This document shows, in pieces, positions 7,238 through 20,193 of a DNA stretch of 64,000 bases. Position 1 is the first letter of the stretch. Each line of letters begins with the position of its first letter. A model generated the notes under the pieces. It saw nothing but the letters and a program-made list of their open reading frames with translations, made no database searches and was not told where the DNA came from. Position numbers and translations under genes: made by a program. Source of the DNA: Aliidongia sp035943795 (GTDB lineage Bacteria > Pseudomonadota > Alphaproteobacteria > ATCC43930 > CGMCC-115725); assembly GCF_035943795.1 (NCBI RefSeq), contig NZ_DASZBY010000083.1, positions 62,001 through 126,000 of the forward strand. The letters are read 5' to 3'.

Positions 7238-9484
7238 TCAAAGGAAACTATAGGGGTCCACATCGACCTGGATGCGGACCGCGGTCGGCACGCGAACGCC
7301 GGCCAGCCATTGTCTTAGCACGGCCTGCAGGTTCACCTGCCGATCCGTTTTCACCAAAAAGCGCCGCCGGTGCCGGCCGCGCAGCACGGCGAGCGGCGCC
7401 GGCGCCGGCCCCAGCACGTCGACGCCTTTCAGATGGGGCGCCGCGCGGGCGAGCGCCGCCGCCGTCTGGTCCGCCTGATCGGCATCCGGCGCCGAGACGA
7501 TGAGGGCGGCCAACCGACCGAACGGCGGCATGCGATGGCTGCGCCGCTCGTCGGCCTCGAGCGCCAGGAAGCGGTCGCGATCATGGGCGGCCAAGGCTTT
7601 CATGACCGGGTGGCCGGGATCGAAAGTCTGCAGCAGCACGCGGCCCCGCCGTTCCGCGCGCCCGGCCCGGCCCGCGACCTGGTGCAGCATCTGGAAGGTC
7701 CGCTCTCCGGCCCGCAGATCGCCACCCGACAGGCCCAGGTCACCGTCGATCACGCCGACCAAGGTCAGCATCGGGAAATGATGGCCCTTGGCCATGATCT
7801 GCGTGCCGATCAGCAGGTCGACCTCGTGCTGCTGCACGCGTGCGACCAGATCGGCCACGGCCTGCGGGCCGGTCAGGGTGTCCGACGCCATGACCGCGAT
7901 GCGCGCGTCGGGAAAGCGCTCGGTGATCTCCTCGGCCAGCCGTTCGACGCCGGGTCCGCAGGGCGCGAAGGAATGCTTGTCCTCGCAGGACGGGCAGATC
8001 TCGGGCGGCCGTTCGGCATGGCCGCAATGATGGCAGATCAGCCGGCCCATGAAGCGGTGCTCGACCAGCCAGGCGGTGCAGTTGGGGCACTGCATCCGAT
8101 GGCCGCAGGTCCGGCACAGGGTCAGCGGCGCATAGCCGCGCCGGTTCAGGAACAGCATCGCCTGTTCACCGGCCGCCAAGGTTTCCGTGATCGCCGTGAT
8201 CAGGCTGGGCGCCACGAACCGCTGGCGGTCGGGCTTGTCGTCGCGCAGGTCGACGAGCGTCACCTTGGGCAGTTCCGCCCCGCCATGGCGGTCTGCCAGC
8301 ACGAGGCGGCGATAGCGGCCACGCTCGGCATTGACCAGGCTTTCGAGCGACGGCGTCGCCGAAGCCAGCACGATCGGCACGCCCTCGAGCGAGGCGCGGA
8401 CCACGGCCATGTCGCGGGCGTGGTAGATCACGCCGTCTTCCTGCTTGAACGAAGCGTCGTGCTCCTCGTCGACCACGATCAGGCCCAGGTCAGCGAACGG
8501 CAGGAACAGCGCCGAGCGCGCACCCACCACCACCTTCGCCCGGTTCTCCGCGACGTCTCGCCACACGCCGCGCCGCTCGGCCGGCCGCAAGTCCGAGTGC
8601 CAGGCGGCGGCCGGCGCTCCGAACTGCTGTTCGAATCGGCGATGCCATTGCGCGCCGAGCGCGATCTCCGGCAGCAGGACCAGTACCTGGCGTCCGGCCT
8701 GCAGCGCGGCCGCGATCGCCTTGAAATAGACCTCGGTCTTGCCGGATCCCGTGACGCCGTCGAGCAGGATCGTCTCGTAGCGTCGCGCCTCGACCGCGCC
8801 GACGATCACGTCGGCCGCCGCCTGCTGATCGTCGGAGAAGGGCGGGAACGGCAGGCGCCAGTCGGGTACCGGCCGCGGCGGACGGGCCGGCAGGCGGGTC
8901 TCGGCCAGCAGCCCGGCCTCCACCATGGCCCGGATCACGCCGGTGCCGCAGCCGGCCTCGTGCGCGAGCAGCGCCGCCGGCAGGGCCTCGGTGCCGCCGA
9001 ACACGTCCAAAACCCGGCGCCGGGTCGCCGTCAGCCGGCGATCCTTCGCATCCGGCGGCGGCAGGTCGGCTGCGACGGCGAAACCGACCCGCCCCTCCTC
9101 CGGCTCCAGCGCGTCGGACGGACCCATCGCCATGCGCAGCACCGCGCCCGGCGGGCTCAGCGTATAGGCGGCGATCCAGTCGACCAGATGCCGAACCGGT
9201 TCGCGCATGGGAATGGCATCGTGCACCGTCGCGACCGGCTTCAGCCGCTGCTCGGCCAGGTCCGCGCTCGACCCGGAGTGGTCCCAGAGCACCCCGACGA
9301 TCATCCGCTGCCCCAGCGGTACCGTAACGAAGCTGCCCGCAGGCGGCACCGGCCCTTCCGGCGCCCGATAGTCATAGGCGCCCGCCAACGGCAGCGGCAG
9401 CAGCACGGCAACCCGCCCCGGAGCCGGCGGGTTGGAGACCTGCACCGTCTTCGGCGCCGCAAAACTGGTGCTCGACCCCACCAT
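7238..9484 (-). CDS. priA: Primosomal protein N' (PriA helicase)
   Basis: A 748-residue superfamily 2 3'-5' DNA helicase that recognises stalled forks and reloads the replicative helicase. Order: N-terminal 3'BD domain, winged helix, helicase core with Walker A GVTGSGKT (243-250) and DEEH (339-342), then two zinc-binding clusters CRTCGHRMQCPNC and CHHCGHAERPPEICPSC, then GTQIMAKGHHFP and the second RecA lobe. Length fits alphaproteobacterial PriA. It lies 16 bp upstream of the hemolysin III gene. The antisense strand is open over much of its length, a codon-bias effect. Confidence 0.96.
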   Translation of the reverse strand: MVGSSTSFAAPKTVQVSNPPAPGRVAVLLPLPLAGAYDYRAPEGPVPPAGSFVTVPLGQRMIVGVLWDHSGSSADLAEQRLKPVATVHDAIPMREPVRHLVDWIAAYTLSPPGAVLRMAMGPSDALEPEEGRVGFAVAADLPPPDAKDRRLTATRRRVLDVFGGTEALPAALLAHEAGCGTGVIRAMVEAGLLAETRLPARPPRPVPDWRLPFPPFSDDQQAAADVIVGAVEARRYETILLDGVTGSGKTEVYFKAIAAALQAGRQVLVLLPEIALGAQWHRRFEQQFGAPAAAWHSDLRPAERRGVWRDVAENRAKVVVGARSALFLPFADLGLIVVDEEHDASFKQEDGVIYHARDMAVVRASLEGVPIVLASATPSLESLVNAERGRYRRLVLADRHGGAELPKVTLVDLRDDKPDRQRFVAPSLITAITETLAAGEQAMLFLNRRGYAPLTLCRTCGHRMQCPNCTAWLVEHRFMGRLICHHCGHAERPPEICPSCEDKHSFAPCGPGVERLAEEITERFPDARIAVMASDTLTGPQAVADLVARVQQHEVDLLIGTQIMAKGHHFPMLTLVGVIDGDLGLSGGDLRAGERTFQMLHQVAGRAGRAERRGRVLLQTFDPGHPVMKALAAHDRDRFLALEADERRSHRMPPFGRLAALIVSAPDADQADQTAAALARAAPHLKGVDVLGPAPAPLAVLRGRHRRRFLVKTDRQVNLQAVLRQWLAGVRVPTAVRIQVDVDPYSFL

Positions 9485-9578
9485 GGGCTAGAGTCCAGTC
9501 CATCGGGTGGCCGCATCGCCGGCTTGCCGCATCGACGCTCCACCCTGTCTCGACAACCGCAGATCCCCCAGGTTCGCC

Positions 9579-10235
9579 ATGAAATTCTTCATCGATACCG
9601 CCGACATCGCCGAAATCCGCGAACTGGCCGCCACCGGTCTCGTCGACGGCGTCACCACCAATCCTTCGCTGATCGCGAAGACCGGCCGCAATTTCCTCGA
9701 GACGATCGCGGAGATCTGCGAGATCATTCCAGGGTCCGTCAGCGCCGAGGTCGCCTCTACCGACTTCGATACCATGCTGAAGGAAGGCCGGAAACTGGCG
9801 AAGATCGCGTCGAATGTCACGGTGAAGGTTCCGTTGACCCCGGCCGGCCTCAAGACCTGCAAGGCCCTGAGCGACGAGGGTACCCACGTCAACGTCACAC
9901 TGTGCTTCTCCGCCGCCCAGGCGATTCTGGCCGCCAAGGCGGGTGCCACCTACATCTCGCCGTTCGTCGGCCGGCTCGACGACATCGGCGAGGACGGGAT
10001 GGGCCTGATCGGCGACATCATCGAGATCTACGCGAGCTATACCGAGATCACGACCCAGGTGCTCGTCGCCTCGGTGCGGGGACCGGCCCATGTGATCGCC
10101 GCCGCCAAGATGGGCGCCGATGTCGCGACCCTGCCGCCGGCCGTGCTGAAACAGATGTTCGGCCATCCGCTGACCGACAAGGGCCTCGCCGCCTTCGTCG
10201 CCGACTGGGCCAAGACCGGTCAGTCGATCCTCTAG
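9579..10235 (+). CDS. Transaldolase / fructose-6-phosphate aldolase (FSA family)
   Basis: A 218-residue short class I aldolase of the TalC/FSA/MipB subfamily with N-terminal MKFFIDTADIAEIRE, GVTTNPSLIAK, and NVTVKVPLT containing the Schiff-base lysine. The length is typical of this small form rather than the 320-residue classical transaldolase. It either transfers a dihydroxyacetone unit in the pentose phosphate pathway or cleaves fructose-6-phosphate; sequence alone does not decide. The ATG at 9579 starts the conserved strand. It is divergent from priA and 11 bp before the DUF484 gene. Confidence 0.9.
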   Translation: MKFFIDTADIAEIRELAATGLVDGVTTNPSLIAKTGRNFLETIAEICEIIPGSVSAEVASTDFDTMLKEGRKLAKIASNVTVKVPLTPAGLKTCKALSDEGTHVNVTLCFSAAQAILAAKAGATYISPFVGRLDDIGEDGMGLIGDIIEIYASYTEITTQVLVASVRGPAHVIAAAKMGADVATLPPAVLKQMFGHPLTDKGLAAFVADWAKTGQSIL

Positions 10236-10246
10236 AGACGCGACCG

Positions 10247-10978
10247 ATGGAGCAGACCGGCCAGAGCGGATCCCGCGTCGAGAGCGACGTCGCACCTCAT
10301 GCGGCGACGGCGGACGAGGTGCTGGCCTATCTGACCCGCCATCCCGGCATCCTGGCCGATCACCCCGATCTGGTCAGCCTGCTGACCCCGCCGGAGCACC
10401 GCCACGGCGCCGGCGTGGTCGACATGCAGCAATTCATGCTGCAGCGGCTTCAGGCGGACGTCGCCCGGCTGAAGGGTCAGCAGCGCGCGCTGATCTCGAC
10501 CAGCCGCTCCAACCTGACCAGCCAGACGCGCATCCATGCCGCCGTCCTGGCGCTGCTCGGTGCCACCAGCTTCGAACAGCTGATCCAGACCGTGACGACC
10601 GATCTGGCGGTGCTGCTCGACGTCGACGTTGTGACTTTGTGCGTCGAGTCGGACACCGGCCCGTTGCCACGCCCGCCCCTGCCCGGCGTCCAGCTGCTGC
10701 CACCCGGCGAGGTCGACCGGTTGCTGGGCCAGGGCAAGGACTCGCTGTTGGAAGACGAGGTGCGCGGCGACCCGGCACTGTTCGGATCGGGCGCGGGCCT
10801 GGTGCATTCCGAGGCGTTGCTGCGCCTTTCGATCGGCAGCCACGCGCCGGCCGGTATCCTGGCGCTGGGCTCACGCAAGCCGCATAAGTTCAAGGCGGGC
10901 CAAGGCACGGAATTGCTGTGCTTCCTGGCCCAGGCGCTGGAGATCACCATCTTCCAGTGGCTCGATATCGAGGCCTGA
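10247..10978 (+). CDS. DUF484 family protein
   Basis: A 243-residue protein. The start EVLAYLTRHPGILADHPDLVSLLTPPEHRHGAGVVDMQQFMLQRL is the DUF484 signature, with a coiled-coil segment (about 60-100) and a GAF-like C-terminal region. In proteobacteria this family commonly sits just before xerC, as here (10 bp apart). The molecular function is not established; the linkage suggests a role near chromosome dimer resolution or cell division. The ATG at 10247 follows the aldolase stop by 11 bp, so it probably shares its transcript. Confidence 0.88.
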   Translation: MEQTGQSGSRVESDVAPHAATADEVLAYLTRHPGILADHPDLVSLLTPPEHRHGAGVVDMQQFMLQRLQADVARLKGQQRALISTSRSNLTSQTRIHAAVLALLGATSFEQLIQTVTTDLAVLLDVDVVTLCVESDTGPLPRPPLPGVQLLPPGEVDRLLGQGKDSLLEDEVRGDPALFGSGAGLVHSEALLRLSIGSHAPAGILALGSRKPHKFKAGQGTELLCFLAQALEITIFQWLDIEA

Positions 10979-10988
10979 TCGACAGGCC

Positions 10989-11966
10989 GTGCCCGCCCAT
11001 CGTCCCGATCCGCTGCCCCTCGCCCGCTTCGCCGCGACAGCCGATCTCGCCCACGCGATCGAGGGCTGGCAGCAGCAGCTCAAGTCCGAACGGCGCGCCT
11101 CGCCCCACACGCTTGCCGCTTATGGGCGTGACCTCGCCTTTTTTCTCGATTTTGCCCGCGACCATCACGGCGAGCAGCCCTCGCTCGATCTGCTGAGGCG
11201 ACTGAAGCCGGCGGATTTCCGGGCCTTCCTGGCGGCGCGTGCGGCCCGGGACCTCGCCAAGACTTCCCAGGCCCGGGCGCTGTCGGTGCTGCGCGGCTTC
11301 TTCCGCTTCCTCGACCGGCGCGGGCTGGTCAGCAATCCGGCCCTCACCGTGCTGCGCGGCCCACGCCTGCCCCAGGCCGTGCCGAAGCCGCTCAGCGAGG
11401 GCGATGCCCGGGCCGCGATCGAGGCCGCCGACACGGTGCAGACCGTGGGGTCGGCCCCCTGGATCGCCGCACGCGACACGGCGCTCGTCACCCTGCTCTA
11501 CGGCTGCGGCCTGCGCCTGTCGGAAGCGCTCGACCTGACCCGCCGGCAGGCGCCGACCGCCGGGATGGCCAGCCTGCGGGTGACCGGCAAAGGTGGCAAG
11601 ACGCGCATCGTGCCGCTGCTGCCGATCGTGTCGACCGCGGTCGACGAGTATCTGGCCCATTGCCCGCATCCGATCGGAGCGAACGACGATCTGTTCGTGG
11701 GCGTGCGCGGCGGTCCGCTCAATCCCCGCCTGGTCCAGCGGCTGATGGAGCAGTTGCGCTTCCACCTGGGCCTGCCGGACACGGCGACGCCGCACGCACT
11801 GCGCCACAGCTTCGCAACCCACCTGCTGGCCGGCGGTGCCGACCTGCGCGCGATCCAGGAACTGCTGGGCCACGCCTCGCTGTCGACCACCCAGCGTTAC
11901 ACGGCGATCGACGCCGCCAAGCTGATGGAGGTCTATGACCGGGCCCATCCGCGGGCCGGGGAATAA
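10989..11966 (+). CDS. xerC: Tyrosine recombinase XerC
   Basis: A 325-residue tyrosine recombinase that, with XerD, resolves chromosome dimers at dif during division. An N-terminal SAM-like DNA-binding domain (about 20-125) precedes the catalytic domain with Arg176 (CGLRLSEAL), Lys201 (GKGGKTR), HALRHSF (His269, Arg272), LGHASLSTTQRYT (His295, nucleophile Tyr304). All six catalytic positions are intact. The start is GTG. The DUF484-xerC neighbourhood argues for XerC, not an integrase of a mobile element. It converges with the TetR gene with 29 bp between. Confidence 0.95.
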   Translation: MPAHRPDPLPLARFAATADLAHAIEGWQQQLKSERRASPHTLAAYGRDLAFFLDFARDHHGEQPSLDLLRRLKPADFRAFLAARAARDLAKTSQARALSVLRGFFRFLDRRGLVSNPALTVLRGPRLPQAVPKPLSEGDARAAIEAADTVQTVGSAPWIAARDTALVTLLYGCGLRLSEALDLTRRQAPTAGMASLRVTGKGGKTRIVPLLPIVSTAVDEYLAHCPHPIGANDDLFVGVRGGPLNPRLVQRLMEQLRFHLGLPDTATPHALRHSFATHLLAGGADLRAIQELLGHASLSTTQRYTAIDAAKLMEVYDRAHPRAGE

Positions 11967-11995
11967 GCGTTTCAGTTGCGCTTTCGGAAGTAAGC

Positions 11996-12634
11996 TCAAC
12001 TCTCTCGAGGGATTCCGTAGATCGCCAGAAAGGCCTCGACGGAGGCATCCGCGTGGCGATCGAGCTCCGCTTTCGATCTCGGATCGCTGTTTCCGGTGAA
12101 CATGGCCTCGTTCATCGGAATCCACAGGAGCATCCCGAAAAAATGGCTGGCTGCCGTATGGGGATCATCGGCCTTCATCAGACCTCTGCTCGTAAGCCTT
12201 TGGAAGCAGGCCGCCATCGAGTCCATCATGCGTTCGAAGCCGTCCTTGTACCAGCTTCGACCCAGTTGCGGCATGCGATCCGCGTTTGCGATGATCAAGC
12301 GTCGCAGCTTCAACAGTTCGTCATCCAGCAACATTCTCATCGTCCGCCGGGCAAGCCGTTGTAAGCCGCCTTCCGAAAACTCCGCATCGCCGAGCATTGT
12401 CGTCACATACTCGACGACATCATTGGTTTGCACGGCGGTCGACCTGACAACTTCGCCGAACAGCGTCTCCTTGTCCGTGAAATGCTTGTAGACGGTCTGC
12501 TTGGACACGCCGGCCTTGGTGGCGATCTCTTCCATGCTGGTGCCATCGTAGCCTTTGTCGAGAAAGGCCATCGAAGCCGCCTGGATGATTTCACGCGTCT
12601 TTTGCGCCGACCTGGACTCACCTTCGATTTTCAT
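11996..12634 (-). CDS. TetR family transcriptional regulator
   Basis: A 212-residue protein with the TetR_N helix-turn-helix (AASMAFLDKGYDGTSMEEIATKAGVSKQTVYKHFTDKETLF in two halves, about 19-58) and a divergent all-helical ligand domain. It reads away from the VOC gene; the 105 bp between them hold a perfect inverted repeat (12691-12711), so it probably represses both. Base composition is less GC-rich than the flanking housekeeping genes. The ligand is unknown. The C-terminal domain resembles the AefR-like group (MRMLLDDELLKLRRLIIANADRMP), whose members often control efflux. Confidence 0.9.
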   Translation of the reverse strand: MKIEGESRSAQKTREIIQAASMAFLDKGYDGTSMEEIATKAGVSKQTVYKHFTDKETLFGEVVRSTAVQTNDVVEYVTTMLGDAEFSEGGLQRLARRTMRMLLDDELLKLRRLIIANADRMPQLGRSWYKDGFERMMDSMAACFQRLTSRGLMKADDPHTAASHFFGMLLWIPMNEAMFTGNSDPRSKAELDRHADASVEAFLAIYGIPRES

Positions 12635-12690
12635 GCTGCCCCTTACATCGGTACTAGACGGTTCCGTTCCCGCGTGATACCGCTTCCGAC

Positions 12691-12711
12691 GGTACTGGAC
12701 CGACCAGTACC
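12691..12711. promoter_or_regulatory. Probable TetR operator
   Basis: Perfect 8-base arms GGTACTGG and CCAGTACC flank the spacer ACCGA. The site lies between the divergent TetR and VOC genes, 28 bp before the VOC start. A related half-site GGTACTAG is present at 12650-12657, close to the TetR start. Size and symmetry fit a TetR-family dimer site. Confidence 0.7.
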
Positions 12712-12739
12712 TGTCAACGAACGCTGAGGGGCTAAACCA

Positions 12740-13144
12740 GTGACCAAGATGATATTCGTGAACCTGCCGGTTCGAGACCTGGCGCGTTCGACAGCATTTT
12801 ATGAAGCCGTCGGAGGGACGAAGAACCCGCAGTTTTCGGATGAGACCGCGTCATGCATGGTGTTTTCCGAAGCGATCCACGTCATGTTGCTCACCCACGA
12901 CAAATATAGGATGTTCACACAACGTCCCATTGCCGACGCGCGCGCGACGAGTGCGGCGCTCATCGCACTCACTGCGCAAGATCGCGCCGACGTCGATGCG
13001 ATCGTCGACCGCGCCGCCGCGGCGGGTGGTGTTGCCGATCCCAATCCGAAACAGGATCACGGCTTCATGTATGGCCGCAGCTTCGAAGATCCGGACGGGA
13101 ATGTGTGGGAACTGATCTGGATGGCGCCCCCGCCGAGCGCTTGA
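12740..13144 (+). CDS. VOC family protein (glyoxalase/bleomycin-resistance-like)
   Basis: A 134-residue single-domain vicinal oxygen chelate protein: KMIFVNLPVRDLARSTAFYEAVG at the N-terminus and GFMYGRSFEDPDGNVWELIWM at the C-terminus, with the closing Glu usually a metal ligand. It resembles PhnB/lactoylglutathione-lyase-like proteins of about this length. The start is GTG at 12740, with an ATG three codons later as alternative. It is divergent from a TetR gene with a shared operator, so it is likely induced by that regulator's ligand. The substrate is unknown. Confidence 0.85.
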   Translation: MTKMIFVNLPVRDLARSTAFYEAVGGTKNPQFSDETASCMVFSEAIHVMLLTHDKYRMFTQRPIADARATSAALIALTAQDRADVDAIVDRAAAAGGVADPNPKQDHGFMYGRSFEDPDGNVWELIWMAPPPSA

Positions 13145-13232
13145 TTCTGCCGCCGCGATCAAGCTGCCAGAAACAAGGATCGTGACCGTCGCGACACGCT
13201 GACGGCTCTGAGCGCAGGGCCGCAGTTCCGTT

Positions 13233-13279
13233 CCGGTCGCGAGGGTGCGCCATGGGACGACCCCCAGCCTCGCGACCGG
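13233..13279. terminator. 12-bp stem-loop between convergent genes
   Basis: The arms CCGGTCGCGAGG (13233-13244) and CCTCGCGACCGG (13268-13279) are perfect complements separated by 23 bases. It lies between the convergent VOC and PAS_5 genes. TTTCTT follows 8 bases after the plus-strand side, so it could terminate the VOC transcript; no T-run follows on the other strand. Confidence 0.5.
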
Positions 13280-13308
13280 CCAGACCTTTCTTCGTGGGTC
13301 CGGATAGG

Positions 13309-13869
13309 CTAGCCGGACGCGAGATCGTCGGGCGTGGCCCAGATCTCCATTTCCGGCATGCCGTCGTCGACCAGTTTCGGCCCCGATTTGCGCAGTTCGA
13401 AGCCCGGAAAGACGACCATGCCGAAGATGCCGTCGGGTACCGAGCCGCCGATGGTGATGGGCATCATCAGCCGGCGGAACTTGATCCAGGTCCGCCCGGC
13501 CTCGGCGACATTGCCGCTGTATGCAATGGGCAGCACGCGCTCGACCACATCCTCGAACAGGCGGATCCGACTGATCCGTACCGAAGGCAGGATCATGTCG
13601 TCGAGATATTGGCCGGTCGGGTCGTGCTGAAAAGCCTCGCAGATCGCCGTGCCGGCCAACCGGCAGCGAAACCGCCCGTCGCCCGTCCGTTCGTACAGGA
13701 ACAGGTGGGGAATGATGTGCTGCGGCATGGCGACCGGATCGATGATCGATTTGGGCGGCGCCGGCCGTCCGGCCCGTCGCGATTGCCAAAAGGCGAAGCA
13801 ATCCTCGAGCGGCGTACCGCTGAGCATTGCCTGAAAGCCGGTCAGAGGTGCCTTCGACGGGACGAGCAT
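13309..13869 (-). CDS. PAS_5 domain protein
   Basis: A 186-residue protein of the PAS_5 family, common in Rhodospirillales: FWQSRRAGRPAPPKSIIDPVAMPQHIIPHLFLYE followed (in the same domain) by FRCRLAGTAICEAFQHDPTGQYLD. No kinase, cyclase or DNA-binding output domain is attached, so it is probably a stand-alone sensory or scaffold module; its ligand is not known. The ATG at 13869 is preferred over a TTG seven codons upstream. It stands alone between the VOC gene (convergent) and an unknown gene (divergent). Confidence 0.78.
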   Translation of the reverse strand: MLVPSKAPLTGFQAMLSGTPLEDCFAFWQSRRAGRPAPPKSIIDPVAMPQHIIPHLFLYERTGDGRFRCRLAGTAICEAFQHDPTGQYLDDMILPSVRISRIRLFEDVVERVLPIAYSGNVAEAGRTWIKFRRLMMPITIGGSVPDGIFGMVVFPGFELRKSGPKLVDDGMPEMEIWATPDDLASG

Positions 13870-14035
13870 GGTTCGGCCAAAGTAGCGCAACCGGCCTTAC
13901 CGCGGTGTGAAGATCCGCCTGCTCGCAAGGAGGTCGAACCGCCGTTCCGCTTGACGACCTGTGGGGCCTCAGAAATAGGATTCAGGTTGGGCCTTCCATC
14001 CATTGGCGGATGAAAGTTCAGGCTATTGACCACGT

Positions 14036-14452
14036 ATGGATCGAAATATGACTGAAGATCTCGCTGGCGCGTTGCTCACAGATGGGCACTGCAGGGTATT
14101 CCTCCATCCGCCGCAGTTCTATCCGAACAGTCCTGGATATCACCACCACATTGATCTCGTTGGGGGGCCCTTCAAGGGCACCATCGACGCTTCAGCCTGG
14201 CAGAACTGGATGGGGCAATTTCGCGATGATTTGGCCACGCTTTATGAAACTCTGCAGGGCGAAGCGCGCCTGCCAGATGTCTATGAAAATTTCTGGATGG
14301 TTCTCAGAGGTGATGGTCTCGGTCACTTTAGGACTGAGATCGAAGCAGTTAGTAACGATCATCACGCAGTCGAATTGAAATTCTCCTTTACTATCGATCA
14401 GACACAGCTACCTGCGGTGATTGCAGCCTTGGAGCAGATGTTTATGCCTTGA
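14036..14452 (+). CDS. Unknown 138-residue protein, possibly DUF6228-like
   Basis: A soluble protein with no signal or membrane segment. The pattern W..F..DLATLYETLQGEA, then GLGHFRTEIEA, then FSFTIDQTQLPAVIAALE recalls the small DUF6228 family, but the match is made from memory and is weak. Codon use is clearly less GC-biased than that of its neighbours, and no good ribosome-binding site is seen; a second ATG lies at codon 5. It may have arrived by transfer. It converges with lpd. Confidence 0.55.
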   Translation: MDRNMTEDLAGALLTDGHCRVFLHPPQFYPNSPGYHHHIDLVGGPFKGTIDASAWQNWMGQFRDDLATLYETLQGEARLPDVYENFWMVLRGDGLGHFRTEIEAVSNDHHAVELKFSFTIDQTQLPAVIAALEQMFMP

Positions 14453-14546
14453 ATGATGTTTCCGCCGAATGACTTGTTCAGGCCGATAGGCTGATCCGCC
14501 GATTCTTTCGAACCGACGGATTCAGCAGCGCCGTAGGGTCAGCCGT

Positions 14547-15953
<1,407 letters not shown>

Positions 15954-15972
15954 GATCTTCTTTCCGTTCATA

Positions 15973-15990
15973 GGCGACGGGCCCGTCGCC
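15973..15990. repeat. 18-base perfect palindrome in the sucB-lpd gap
   Basis: GGCGACGGG and CCCGTCGCC form an uninterrupted self-complementary sequence, followed by another GGGCCC at 15991-15996 that allows an alternative stem with the GGGCCC at 15979-15984. It lies in the 56-base gap between sucB and lpd on the operon transcript and may act in mRNA stability or partial termination. Confidence 0.5.
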
Positions 15991-16009
15991 GGGCCCGCCA
16001 CACTTGTCT

Positions 16010-17233
16010 TTACATGTCCAGCAGCAGGCGCTGCGGATCTTCCAGGTTTTCCTTGACGCGGACCAGGAAGGTCACCGCCTCGCGGCCATCGATCACCCGG
16101 TGGTCGTAGGACAACGCCAGGTACATCATCGGGCGGATCTCGACCTTGTCGCCGATCGCGACCGGGCGCTTCTGGGTCTTGTGCATGCCCAGGATGCCCG
16201 ACTGCGGCGGATTCAGGATCGGGGTCGACATCAGCGAGCCGTAGACGCCGCCGTTCGAGATGGTGAAGGTGCCGCCGGTCAGCTCTTCCATCGACAGCTT
16301 GCCGTCGCGCGCCTTCTTGCCATAGACGCCGATCTGCTTCTCGATGTCGGAGAAGCTCATGATGTCCGCATCGCGCACGACCGGCACGACCAGGCCGTTC
16401 TCGGTGCCGACCGCGACGCCGATGTCGTAATAGTTCTTGTAGATCAGCTCATCGCCCGAGATCTCGGCATTGACCGCCGGCAGTTCCTTGAGCGCCGAGA
16501 TGCAGGCCTTCACGAAGAACGACATGAAGCCCAGCTTCACGCCATGCTTCTTCTCGAAGCCTTCCTTGTATTGCTCGCGGATCGCCAGGATCGCCGTCAT
16601 GTCCACCTCGTTGAAGGTGGTCAGCATGGCGGCGGTGTTCTGAGCTTCCTTGAGCCGCTGGGCAATGCGCTGGCGCAGGCGCGTCATGCGCACGCGCTGT
16701 TCCCGCGGACCCGCCTCGCGGGCCGGTGCCGCCGGTGCCGGCGTCGCGGCGGGCGCGGCGGCCGGACCCTTGTCGATCGCGGCCAGGACGTCGCCCTTGG
16801 TCAGGCGTCCATCCTTCCCGGTCGCGGCGATGCTGGCCGGGTCGAGCTTGTTTTCCTCGACCAGCTTGCGGGCTGCCGGCCCCGAACGGTTCAGGTCGGA
16901 TGCGGCCGGAGCGGCGGCCGGCTCGGCTGCCACAGCCTTAGGAGCCACGACCTTCGGAGCGCTCGCCGCCGTGGGCTTCGCCGCGGCGCCGGCGGCACCT
17001 TCGGCGATCACACCCAGCAGGCCGCCGACCGGGACGTTCGTGCCCTCGGGCGCCGCGATCTCGCTCAATACGCCATTGGCCGGCGACGGCACGTCGACCG
17101 TGACCTTGTCGGTCTCGAATTCGATCAGCGTCTCGTCGATCTTGACGCTGTCGCCGACCTTCTTCAGCCAGCGTGCCACGGTGCCTTCGGTCACCGATTC
17201 GCCCAGGGGGGGCACCTTGATTTCGGTTGCCAT
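16010..17233 (-). CDS. sucB: Dihydrolipoyl succinyltransferase (E2 of 2-oxoglutarate dehydrogenase)
   Basis: A 407-residue protein with one lipoyl domain (1-77, lipoyl Lys43 in ETDKVTV), an Ala/Pro-rich linker, a peripheral-subunit-binding domain (about 118-150, GPAARKLVEENKLDPASI), a second linker and the catalytic acyltransferase domain ending in LALSYDHRVIDGREA with the catalytic His. It forms the core of the complex and passes succinyl to CoA. A single lipoyl domain is normal for SucB. It lies between sucA and lpd. Confidence 0.97.
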   Translation of the reverse strand: MATEIKVPPLGESVTEGTVARWLKKVGDSVKIDETLIEFETDKVTVDVPSPANGVLSEIAAPEGTNVPVGGLLGVIAEGAAGAAAKPTAASAPKVVAPKAVAAEPAAAPAASDLNRSGPAARKLVEENKLDPASIAATGKDGRLTKGDVLAAIDKGPAAAPAATPAPAAPAREAGPREQRVRMTRLRQRIAQRLKEAQNTAAMLTTFNEVDMTAILAIREQYKEGFEKKHGVKLGFMSFFVKACISALKELPAVNAEISGDELIYKNYYDIGVAVGTENGLVVPVVRDADIMSFSDIEKQIGVYGKKARDGKLSMEELTGGTFTISNGGVYGSLMSTPILNPPQSGILGMHKTQKRPVAIGDKVEIRPMMYLALSYDHRVIDGREAVTFLVRVKENLEDPQRLLLDM

Positions 17234-17327
17234 GTTCGGTCCTTGGTTCAGGTTCGGGTCGGACGATCCTGCCGGTTGGTCCCAGTCCAGCAGCGGTCCG
17301 CCTCGTTGATTGGTCAGGTGAAGGGGG

Positions 17328-20186
<2,859 letters not shown>

Positions 20187-20193
20187 TTGGTTC

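Noticed and set aside
7370..10246. Very long open frame antisense to priA, continuous with the DUF484 frame
   Set aside because: It is a GC-rich codon-bias artefact; residues are Arg/Ala/Gly/His-rich with no domain until the real DUF484 start at 10247.
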